Assembly: GCA_002336465.1 (NCBI GenBank)
Contig: DDEP01000042.1
Location: forward strand, 1 to 31,974
From: Pedobacter sp. UBA1951
GTDB lineage: Bacteria; Bacteroidota; Bacteroidia; Sphingobacteriales; Sphingobacteriaceae
Length of the DNA: 31,974 bases
Direction: 5' to 3'
Numbering within the stretch: position 1 is the first letter of the stretch; each line of letters starts with the position of its first letter. This document shows positions 25,899 to 31,974 of the stretch, piece by piece. Below the pieces are notes generated by a model. The model made no database searches. It was not told the origin of the DNA and saw nothing but the letters and a program-made list of their open reading frames with translations. The translations under genes were made by a program, and so were the position numbers.

Positions 25899-26684
25899 TT
25901 ATATCTCTACCTGTATTTTCTTGATTTCGCATAAGGCTGCATCCCAAAGGTCTATTCTTTCTTGTAAGGCATTTTGGGCAGCAGTTAATGCCTCGTTCCA
26001 GTAAATTTCATCAGCAGCGCATAATTCAGAGGTCATTTCTAGAGCCAAATGGCTATGATGGTCTCCATCAACTTCTATATGTCGATCTAAGTAATATTTA
26101 AAAATAGCAACTTGGTTATGATGGTCTGCGTTTAAATCATTAACCATACTGTAGAACATATTAGGTATAAGGTCTTCGCGTCCAAAAGTAAACGCAGCAG
26201 CTATATTATGGATTTTGTTCTGATGAATAACGTTAAATGTTGCATTTACAAATTTTTGTGCCGCAGCAGGTACGTTGGCAATTGCGTAAGCTTCAGAAAA
26301 AGATTTGCCATTCTTTAAGGCATCTATAAAGCTTAATATAGGCTGAGTATTGGCTCCTACCTGTTCCATGGCTTCGATATAAAGCTCGAAATGGCTTTTT
26401 ACTTCACCTTTCTCATCTAAATCAGATTCTTCTCCAGCTACAATTTCATTGATCAATTGCCTGGTTTTGGCTTTACCCACCGGAAACCAAGGTAAAGAAG
26501 TACATATTAAATTAATCTGTAAAGCCTTGAGTAAAGACATGAAATCCCAAACAGCAAAAATATGATGTTCCATAAAAATTTTAAGTTCATCCAAGCTATT
26601 GATTTCTCTATAGATTTCATGGTTTACAATCTGCGATTTCAGATCAGCGGTAAACTGATTGATTTTTTCTATTTGTGTATTCAT
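25899..26684 (-). CDS. DUF3050 family protein
   Basis: The 261-residue soluble helical protein contains the segment FMEHHIFAVWDFMSLLKALQ near 37-56. This and later His-rich parts (DAHHN- and HSHLAL-like) are the marks of DUF3050, a group with a heme-oxygenase-like fold and unknown function. Several conserved His and Glu residues could bind metal. It lies 16 bp after the acetyltransferase and is the second gene of that reverse operon. Confidence 0.82.
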   Translation of the reverse strand: MNTQIEKINQFTADLKSQIVNHEIYREINSLDELKIFMEHHIFAVWDFMSLLKALQINLICTSLPWFPVGKAKTRQLINEIVAGEESDLDEKGEVKSHFELYIEAMEQVGANTQPILSFIDALKNGKSFSEAYAIANVPAAAQKFVNATFNVIHQNKIHNIAAAFTFGREDLIPNMFYSMVNDLNADHHNQVAIFKYYLDRHIEVDGDHHSHLALEMTSELCAADEIYWNEALTAAQNALQERIDLWDAALCEIKKIQVEI

Positions 26685-26700
26685 TTATGTTAAATAATGG

Positions 26701-27315
26701 TTAAAAACCTGGCATTGGTTGTTGTCTATAATAAAAATCTTTTTCTTCATCGGTTATAGCCCTAATCGCCCTGCAAGGGTTGCCCGCAGCAAATACATTT
26801 TCGGGTATATCTTTGGTAACCACGCTACCTGTTCCAATAACGCTGCCAGAACCAATTGTTACGCCAGGATTGATACAAACATTGCCGCAAATCCATACGT
26901 TGTGTCCAATCGTAATAGGTTGTGCCCATTCTACTTGTTGGTTGCGTAGATGATGATGCATTGGATGACCAGCGGTAAATAAACTCACATTGGGCGCAAT
27001 AAAAACATTATCACCAATGTTTACGGGTGCACAATCTAAAATGGTAAGGTTAAAATTGGCATAAAAATGTTGCCCTACAGAGATGTTATAACCATAATCG
27101 CAGTTGAACGGGGGTTCTATATAAAACATAGTTTCGGTATGCCCAAATAACTGTTTAATGATAGATTTACGTTGTTTAAAGCTTTTTGGAGGCAAGCGAT
27201 TAAATTCAAAAATCAGTTCACGCGCTTTTAGCCTGTCGGCAGATAATTGTTTGTCAAAGGGATGGTAGGCCATTCCCGCAATCATCTTTTCTTTTTCGGT
27301 TAAAGGTGCTTCCAT
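26701..27315 (-). CDS. LacA/Maa-type sugar O-acetyltransferase
   Basis: The 204-residue protein has a Mac-type N-terminal segment (5-58) and a left-handed beta-helix of hexapeptide repeats (about 75-190), with ISVGQHFYANFN, VNIGDNVFIAPNV and IGSGSVIGTGSVVTKDIP. The catalytic His is likely His117 (TAGHPMH). This is the maltose/galactoside O-acetyltransferase group, which transfers acetyl from acetyl-CoA to a sugar. The real substrate is unknown. It starts the reverse operon with DUF3050. Confidence 0.92.
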   Translation of the reverse strand: MEAPLTEKEKMIAGMAYHPFDKQLSADRLKARELIFEFNRLPPKSFKQRKSIIKQLFGHTETMFYIEPPFNCDYGYNISVGQHFYANFNLTILDCAPVNIGDNVFIAPNVSLFTAGHPMHHHLRNQQVEWAQPITIGHNVWICGNVCINPGVTIGSGSVIGTGSVVTKDIPENVFAAGNPCRAIRAITDEEKDFYYRQQPMPGF

Positions 27316-27741
27316 GTGAAATTTTGAGGCAATTTTAGTGAAATAAAGCTGATGTTAATCTTTATGGGCTATGTTTTTACGATATTATTGCTTAATGAGA
27401 GTGCTTGACTCTTTAAATTGCACTGTTTTGTTTGTTCCCTATCTTAGGGATAAGGTAAATGAATGTAAATATCAATAGGCTATTGTAATTTTAAATCTAT
27501 CTTTTGATAATATATTATTGCCTAATACGCTCAATCTCGTACAACGCTCTTTCAATATCAAAAGATAATTATTGGTTCGGGTTTATCATATAAGCTATTT
27601 TAAAAAAAAATGTGCAAAAATAGGTGGTCGGGTTGCAAACTGTATCACCGTTAAACGAGTACAGACGCATATCAGTACCGCTTAAGTAAATCTGCGTGAA
27701 GATTTACAAAGCCTAATTCAAAAAAACTTAAAATTTAAACC
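27316..27741. other. Gene-free intergenic region with several inverted repeats
   Basis: This 426-bp AT-rich stretch has no credible gene. It holds TCCCTA/TAGGGA around TCT at 27436-27450. TATCTTTTGATA at 27498-27509 and TATCAAAAGATA at 27556-27567 are a 12-bp inverted pair, and TAATATATTA (27508-27517) is a palindrome. GTAAATCT/AGATTTAC around GCGTGA at 27686-27707 is a hairpin 34 nt before the double-glycine peptide start. No TAnnTTTG box was found next to the peptide gene. Confidence 0.45.
27686..27707 (+). promoter_or_regulatory. Leader hairpin upstream of the second double-glycine peptide
   Basis: GTAAATCT (27686-27693) and AGATTTAC (27700-27707) pair perfectly over eight bases around GCGTGA. 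There is no T run after it. It lies 34 nt before the ATG at 27742, where it could affect mRNA stability or bind a regulator. This role is inferred from position. Confidence 0.35.
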
Positions 27742-27981
27742 ATGAAAAAGTTAAATTTATTAGACAGAACCGAAATGAAAAAAGTATTAGGAGGATATGT
27801 AATGCCTGAAGAAGAAGGAGGAGGAACAACCTGTAGGTTCAAGTATAGAAGTAGCCCAAGTGAGCCGTGGTCTAATTGGTCGGCGCCAACTGAATATCAA
27901 TTTGGAGATTGTAATTCATGGTGTCTTGCATTTATTCAGCAAGGAAGTGTAAATCATTGTGCTTATGAAACCGTAAGTTAA
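27742..27981 (+). CDS. Double-glycine leader peptide (TIGR04149-like), putative secreted or modified peptide
   Basis: The 79-residue product has an 18-residue leader, MKKLNLLDRTEMKKVLGG, of the Bacteroidota double-glycine type. This closely matches the leader of the peptide at 13152-13340 (L-x-R-x-E-M-K-x-x-x-G-G). The core starts at Tyr19 and has four cysteines (Cys31, and later GDC, SWC and NHC) plus GGG and Trp-rich parts. It is followed by a 13-bp terminator hairpin and a TlpA-like thioredoxin gene 86 bp downstream. No C39-ABC transporter or modifying enzyme is in the window. It may be a bacteriocin-like peptide, a signalling peptide or a RiPP precursor. Confidence 0.78.
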   Translation: MKKLNLLDRTEMKKVLGGYVMPEEEGGGTTCRFKYRSSPSEPWSNWSAPTEYQFGDCNSWCLAFIQQGSVNHCAYETVS

Positions 27982-27996
27982 ATGGTTCAAGAGTAT

Positions 27997-28033
27997 TTTC
28001 AGGAAGGAGAATATAGCTCCTTCCTGAAATTTT
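27997..28033 (+). terminator. Hairpin terminator or attenuator between the peptide gene and tlpA
   Basis: TTTCAGGAAGGAG (27997-28009) pairs perfectly over 13 bases with CTCCTTCCTGAAA (28017-28029) around a seven-base loop, then TTTTG follows. It ends 35 nt before the tlpA ATG. No separate promoter was found in that gap, so it may act as an attenuator that lowers tlpA expression relative to the peptide. Confidence 0.75.
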
Positions 28034-28067
28034 GATAAGTAGAATTGTAAATAACAAACTGAAACGG

Positions 28068-29474
28068 ATGAGGAAATCATTTAGTCTAATTGTCTTATTG
28101 ATGATCATTGCGGCTACAACAAAAGCCTTGCAAAGTAAAAAAGTAATACAAGTATCAATGCCAAAAAGTAGTAAGCTTACATTTCGTTATAAAGATTCTA
28201 CCTATACTGATGCTTCTATTGAAATTCATAGTTCATTAAGAAAAGATAGTGTAATCAATAAGGAGGTATTTTTGCAATCTGGAGAAATCTTGAAATATAG
28301 CATGGGATATATGAAAGATGGCAAACCTCAACTCATTCAAAAAAGCTTCATTATACCTCAAACTATTGATACCTTAAAATTTAAGATAGACTCTAATAGT
28401 AATATATACCTTGTTGGAGGTGTGAATTTCTTTATAGAAGATGTGTTGGATATGGTGGTGGGTGATCCTTTTCTGTTCCCGGCCAGTAACATGAAATTCT
28501 TGAATAATCCAAACGGATATACACCTCCTGTTAGTTCCCTTGTTTTGAAACGAAATAATAGTGCAATCGATAGCATCTATAAAGAAGGTTTATGCACCAA
28601 AAACGAATACGATATCTTATACACCATAGCCAAAACAGACTATTATTTTCGACTGCTTTACTGGGCAAGAAAAAATAATACATTTGCCGCCATAGAAGCA
28701 GAGATGTTGGCATTTTCCAATGAGAAAGAACGCATACAAAAAGTTAAACATACCAACTTTACGTCTGTTTTTGCGCTGTATATCGGATTTTTAATAGCTC
28801 ATGATCATTTAGATACCAAGGATGTGAGAAATATGGTAAACACCATAATTAATTTGGGTTGGCGAAAAGATATAACTATTGAGTACCTTTCAAATGTTTT
28901 GGAAGATGTTAAAATTGAAACGACAGCTTCTACAGGGATTTATGAAGATCTTAAGAAATACCTGCAGGATGAATTCCCCGATAAATTAAAGAAAATAACA
29001 CCTTTTATTTTACCCGCATTAAAAAATACTGAAAAGGCAATTTTGTTAACAACCAGTGGTAAAAAAATTAGTTTTAAGGAGTTTATGGCACAAAATGCTA
29101 ACAAATTGATATTGATTGATTTTTGGGCTAGTTGGTGTATCCCCTGTCGCGAAGAAGCTCCCTTTTTTGAAAAAGCCAAGCAGGAATTCTTAAATAAGAA
29201 TGTTATTTTTGTAAGTATAAGTTTAGATGAAGATGATAAAACGGATGATTGGAAAAAAGCTTTGATAGTAGATGGATTAGCTCAAGCAACTAACCATTAT
29301 AGGTTATTAAGTCCTAAAAATAATCCTTTGTTTAGTGATTTTAAGATTACTCAAATCCCTAGGTATATACTTATCAATTCAAAAGGGCAATTTGTAGATC
29401 CCGACTTTTTGAAGCCTTCCGATTCGGAATTTATTGAAACCCTTCGTCAAATGAATGAAGCTCATAAAAACTAA
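28068..29474 (+). CDS. TlpA-like thioredoxin-fold protein with long N-terminal region
   Basis: I start the gene at ATG 28068 because the upstream in-frame TTG at 28032 lies at the terminator T run. The 468-residue product has a signal-like hydrophobic N-terminus (SLIVLLMIIAATTKALQ), about 290 residues of unrecognised sequence, then a C-terminal AhpC/TSA thioredoxin domain from about 310. The active site WASWCIPC has its cysteines at 357 and 360. The cis-Pro loop IPRYILIN follows. Such proteins act on disulfides in the periplasm. The adjacent peptide has four cysteines, so the two could be linked. Similar proteins with unknown N-terminal regions are common in Pedobacter. Confidence 0.8.
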   Translation: MRKSFSLIVLLMIIAATTKALQSKKVIQVSMPKSSKLTFRYKDSTYTDASIEIHSSLRKDSVINKEVFLQSGEILKYSMGYMKDGKPQLIQKSFIIPQTIDTLKFKIDSNSNIYLVGGVNFFIEDVLDMVVGDPFLFPASNMKFLNNPNGYTPPVSSLVLKRNNSAIDSIYKEGLCTKNEYDILYTIAKTDYYFRLLYWARKNNTFAAIEAEMLAFSNEKERIQKVKHTNFTSVFALYIGFLIAHDHLDTKDVRNMVNTIINLGWRKDITIEYLSNVLEDVKIETTASTGIYEDLKKYLQDEFPDKLKKITPFILPALKNTEKAILLTTSGKKISFKEFMAQNANKLILIDFWASWCIPCREEAPFFEKAKQEFLNKNVIFVSISLDEDDKTDDWKKALIVDGLAQATNHYRLLSPKNNPLFSDFKITQIPRYILINSKGQFVDPDFLKPSDSEFIETLRQMNEAHKN

Positions 29475-29676
29475 CCCTCTATAATTAAGGAAAGCCCAAC
29501 TCTTTACAAACTCTATTTTTAAACATGATTGCTTTAACGGGAATGTTACAGTGCAGGAAATCCTGTAAAGCTATGATATGATGTCATTAGGATAAGTCTA
29601 TACAGCTTTTTTAAACATTAAACCTATTCAAGTAACGAACATTGTAAAATGGGTTAATTAATTGCCTTTTTCTTAC

Positions 29677-29684
29677 TACTTTTG
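29677..29684 (+). promoter_or_regulatory. -7 box of gcvT
   Basis: TACTTTTG exactly matches TAnnTTTG and ends 23 bp before the ATG at 29708. The -33 region near 29654 is only weakly TTTG-like. The 233-bp gap from the tlpA stop to gcvT otherwise has no gene, only one small hairpin (TTACAG/CTGTAA at 29546-29568). Confidence 0.5.
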
Positions 29685-29707
29685 CCCACCAAGTATTTAT
29701 AATTAGT

Positions 29708-30787
29708 ATGAAACAAACCGCATTAACAGAAAAGCATATACAATTAGGAGCTAAGATGGTTCCGTTTGCAGGTTACAATATGCCTGTACAGTACGAAGGG
29801 ATTAACGCTGAACATGCAACAGTTAGAAATGCCGTAGGTGTTTTTGATGTGAGCCATATGGGCGAATTTATTTTAAAGGGAGAAAATGCATTAGACCTCA
29901 TACAGCGTGTTACGAGTAACGATGCTTCTAAATTATATGACGGCAAAATCCAGTACTCATGTTTGCCAAATGAAACAGGTGGTATTGTTGATGATCTTTT
30001 GGTTTACAGACTGGATGATAAAACTTATATGCTGGTTGTAAATGCTTCGAACATTGAGAAAGACTGGAACTGGATCCAAAAATTCAATACCAATGGTGTT
30101 GAGATGCACAATATATCGGATCAAACCTCCTTATTGGCTATCCAAGGGCCTAAAGCTGCAGATGCTTTACAAAGCCTTACCGATATGGATCTTGCTTCTA
30201 TGGAATATTATACCTTTAAGAAAGGCACTTTTGCTGGAGTAGATAACGTATTGGTATCGGCAACAGGTTATACAGGAGCTGGAGGATTTGAGATTTATTT
30301 TGAAAATCAACATGCAGACAAAATCTGGGACGCAATTTTTGAAGCAGGTGCAGAATATGGCATTAAACCTATTGGGCTTGGTGCTCGTGATACACTTCGT
30401 TTAGAAATGGGTTTCTGTTTATATGGTAATGATATAGATGATACTACATCACCTATGGAAGCAGGTTTGGGCTGGATTACCAAATTCACTAAACCGTTTA
30501 CCAATTCTGAAGCTTTACAGGCACAGAAAGAAGCAGGAGTTAACCGTAAGCTAATTGGTTTTGAAATGATTGATAGGGGGATCCCTCGTCATGATTATGT
30601 TGTGGTAGATGCAGAAGGCAATACAATTGGTAAAGTAACCTCAGGTACGCAATCTCCATCTCTGCAAAAAGCAATAGGAATGGCTTATGTAGCCAAAGAA
30701 TTTGCCAAAGAAGGTACTGATATCTATATCGATATCAGGAACAATAAGGTAAAGGCTAAAGTGGTTAAATTCCCTTTTTATAAATAA
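29708..30787 (+). CDS. gcvT: Glycine cleavage system aminomethyltransferase (T protein)
   Basis: The 359-residue tetrahydrofolate-dependent enzyme takes the aminomethyl group from H-protein lipoamide and forms methylene-THF and ammonia. Motifs: HIQLGAKMVPFAGYNMP (10-26), GVFDVSHMGEF (44-54), GGIVDDLLVYRL (91-102) with the conserved Asp pair 95-96, and GLGARDTLRLEMGFCLYGND. The C-terminal barrel runs from about 280. Length and motifs are complete. It has its own -7 box. Other gcv genes are not in the window. A hairpin at 30799-30829 follows. Confidence 0.96.
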   Translation: MKQTALTEKHIQLGAKMVPFAGYNMPVQYEGINAEHATVRNAVGVFDVSHMGEFILKGENALDLIQRVTSNDASKLYDGKIQYSCLPNETGGIVDDLLVYRLDDKTYMLVVNASNIEKDWNWIQKFNTNGVEMHNISDQTSLLAIQGPKAADALQSLTDMDLASMEYYTFKKGTFAGVDNVLVSATGYTGAGGFEIYFENQHADKIWDAIFEAGAEYGIKPIGLGARDTLRLEMGFCLYGNDIDDTTSPMEAGLGWITKFTKPFTNSEALQAQKEAGVNRKLIGFEMIDRGIPRHDYVVVDAEGNTIGKVTSGTQSPSLQKAIGMAYVAKEFAKEGTDIYIDIRNNKVKAKVVKFPFYK

Positions 30788-30798
30788 TAGCTGTAATG

Positions 30799-30829
30799 AT
30801 GAGCATATGCGATGAAAGTATATGCTCAT
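30799..30829 (+). terminator. Hairpin between gcvT and comB
   Basis: ATGAGCATAT (30799-30808) and ATATGCTCAT (30820-30829) pair perfectly over ten bases around an 11-base loop. The following TGTGTTTATAT is only a weak T run, so termination may be partial and comB may still be read through from gcvT. Confidence 0.5.
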
Positions 30830-30853
30830 TGTGTTTATATACATTAGCATAAT

Positions 30854-31564
30854 ATGCCTAAAATAGAAGTTTGTTTAAGCCCTGCTTTACTACATCTGTA
30901 TGATATAGAGAGCAGCATTGTTGTTGTGATAGATATTTTGAGAGCAACATCTTCTATTACTTATGGCTTTGAGAACGGTGCCACGGCCATTATCCCGGTA
31001 ATGGATGTAGAAGATTGTAAAGTTTATAAGGATTCGGGTTTTCTATTGGCTGCAGAGCGAAATGGAGAAGTTGTAGCAGGCTTTGATTTTGGTAACTCGC
31101 CTTTTTCTTATACTAAAGAAAAGGTAGAAAATAAAACAATTGTACTCACTACAACCAATGGTACAAAGGCCATGCGTATGGCACAAGAACGTGCGCATGA
31201 AGTAATTGTAGGTTCTTTCTTAAATATTACCGCCATATGTAATTATTTGAAGCAGCAGCATAAAGATGTGTTGTTGTTATGTGCAGGGTGGAAAGATAAC
31301 TTTAATCTAGAAGACACTTTGTTTGCCGGTGCAGTAGTTACGCAACTTACAGGTGATTTTGTTGTGGCTGACGATGCAAGCGTAGCTGCTTCGGATATGT
31401 ATGAACAAGCAAAAACCGATTTGCGGGCTTATCTTAGGAAATCGTCACATAGCCATAGGCTGATCAAATTAAACATCGAAGAAGATGTGCAGTTTTGCCT
31501 GAAGTTAGATTTATGCAAAGCTATACCTGTATTGAGAAACGAAAAACTGGTTCGTTTAACTTAA
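30854..31564 (+). CDS. comB: 2-phosphosulfolactate phosphatase (ComB)
   Basis: The 236-residue protein fits the ComB family, which hydrolyses 2-phospho-3-sulfolactate to sulfolactate in coenzyme M synthesis. Seen parts are VVVIDILRATSSITYGFENGA (22-42), ERNGEVVAGFDFGNSP (near 64-79), TTNGTKAMRMA (near 100-110) and FNLEDTLFAGAVV. The two early segments belong to the conserved Mg-binding part. Methanogens use it for coenzyme M, but many bacteria carry a copy with an unclear role, possibly in sulfonate metabolism. ComA is not in the window. It lies 66 bp after gcvT. Confidence 0.88.
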   Translation: MPKIEVCLSPALLHLYDIESSIVVVIDILRATSSITYGFENGATAIIPVMDVEDCKVYKDSGFLLAAERNGEVVAGFDFGNSPFSYTKEKVENKTIVLTTTNGTKAMRMAQERAHEVIVGSFLNITAICNYLKQQHKDVLLLCAGWKDNFNLEDTLFAGAVVTQLTGDFVVADDASVAASDMYEQAKTDLRAYLRKSSHSHRLIKLNIEEDVQFCLKLDLCKAIPVLRNEKLVRLT

Positions 31565-31608
31565 CATCGTTATAAGCCATAGCAAACCCCATTAAATTAC
31601 TTAAAATC

Positions 31609-31725
31609 GGCCTTGGCCTTTGCGGAAGAGATACAATTGCTTTAGCAAGTACATTAAAGCAAAGGGCGTAGCCGACGACTTTTACTCCATTTCGGTCGTT
31701 CAAAATGGAGTGCCGATCCCCGGCA
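31609..31725. repeat. Hairpin-rich intergenic element, possible mobile repeat
   Basis: Three perfect stems lie close together: TTGCTTTA/TAAAGCAA (31637-31662), ACTCCATTT/AAATGGAGT (31684-31711) and TGCCG/CGGCA (31711-31725). The last two share the T at 31711. Base composition is richer in G and C than in the neighbours. A short reverse frame of 60 codons covers part of it but resembles no protein. It may be a repetitive extragenic element or a structured RNA. Confidence 0.45.
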
Positions 31726-31785
31726 TGAGGGCAAGAAAGCTTTTGTGGAAGGGCATTTTGTAATTATATATTCAGCCTATATAAC

Positions 31786-31974
31786 TCAATTTTTCTTCAA
31801 TTCACTTAACATTTCCTGTAAACTTTCACTTTCTTTCATGGCACGTAATGTACTGTCAAAAGCAAGCCAGTAAATGGTTTCTGCTTTCTTGGTGTCAAAC
31901 GTGCTGATATCGCCCAAACCTTTGGGTTCTATGAGCAGGTTACACAGTTTTGCTTTACGTTCCATGTCATGATT
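31786..31974 (-). CDS. C-terminal part of an unrecognised reverse-strand gene (partial)
   Basis: A reverse-strand frame runs from the window edge to a stop at 31786-31788, giving 62 residues. The final part reads YWLAFDSTLRAMKESESLQE, ending LSELKKN. The 5' end lies outside the window, although an internal Met at 31963-31965 could be a start. No family is recognised, and the charged, partly helical look fits a small soluble protein. It is the next gene after the comB intergenic element. Confidence 0.5.
   Translation of the reverse strand, partial: NHDMERKAKLCNLLIEPKGLGDISTFDTKKAETIYWLAFDSTLRAMKESESLQEMLSELKKN

Noticed and set aside
28032..28067. TTG start giving a longer TlpA-like protein
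   Set aside because: The TTG lies at the T run of the terminator hairpin, and the ATG at 28068 gives a normal signal-like N-terminus.
29475..29707. Glycine riboswitch upstream of gcvT
   Set aside because: Only a small stem (TTACAG/CTGTAA) is present. The paired aptamer structure and its conserved G-rich segments were not seen.
31521..31703. Reverse-strand 60-codon frame over the comB end
   Set aside because: It overlaps the comB 3' end and the hairpin element and resembles no protein.

Overview
The window looks like chromosomal DNA of a Bacteroidota bacterium, most likely Sphingobacteriaceae (Pedobacter-like). The evidence is the low GC content, the SusC/SusD pair controlled by a FecR-type anti-sigma factor, a T9SS sorting domain, many signal-peptide-II lipoproteins, -7 boxes of the TAnnTTTG type instead of E. 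coli promoters, and weak Shine-Dalgarno sequences. The species call is an inference from protein style. No search was run.

Bases 1-9540 hold a regulated outer-membrane uptake locus. It contains the tail of an upstream gene (probably the ECF sigma factor), a FecR anti-sigma factor, a terminator, a long 5' leader with a strong hairpin, then a SusC transporter with an STN domain, a SusD lipoprotein, a lipoprotein zinc metallohydrolase with HExxH, and a DUF4302 lipoprotein. No carbohydrate-active enzyme is present, so a peptide or protein substrate is more likely than a glycan. Bases 9540-13340 hold a large beta-helix protein secreted by T9SS and a small double-glycine leader peptide, each closed by a clear hairpin terminator.

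Bases 13474-15719 hold a forward cluster: a tiny Cys-containing membrane protein, DUF983, DUF2461 and an OmpA-like lipoprotein with a coiled coil. A 120-bp element with inverted-repeat ends follows. Then comes a reverse operon of a TPR protein, DUF4286 and RmlC (dTDP-4-dehydrorhamnose 3,5-epimerase).

Bases 18871-23171 hold the most unusual locus. A lipoprotein with the S9 prolyl-oligopeptidase fold lacks the catalytic Ser (Gly485) and His (Ile601). It sits 12 bp upstream of a histidine kinase with a large extracytoplasmic domain, followed by an OmpR-type response regulator. I read this as a possible pseudo-peptidase sensory system. Reverse-strand genes follow (a UbiA-like membrane protein and a membrane-bound metallophosphoesterase), then a DUF4440 protein, DUF3050 and a LacA-type acetyltransferase.

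Bases 27316-31974 begin with a 426-bp intergenic region rich in inverted repeats. It leads to a second double-glycine peptide, a terminator or attenuator hairpin, and a TlpA-like thioredoxin lipid- or membrane-exported protein. Next are gcvT and comB, a hairpin-rich intergenic element, and the C-terminal end of an unrecognised reverse-strand gene. The two orphan double-glycine peptides share a leader consensus and both have four-cysteine cores, but no peptidase-ABC transporter is in the window. No tRNA, rRNA, CRISPR array or insertion sequence was seen.
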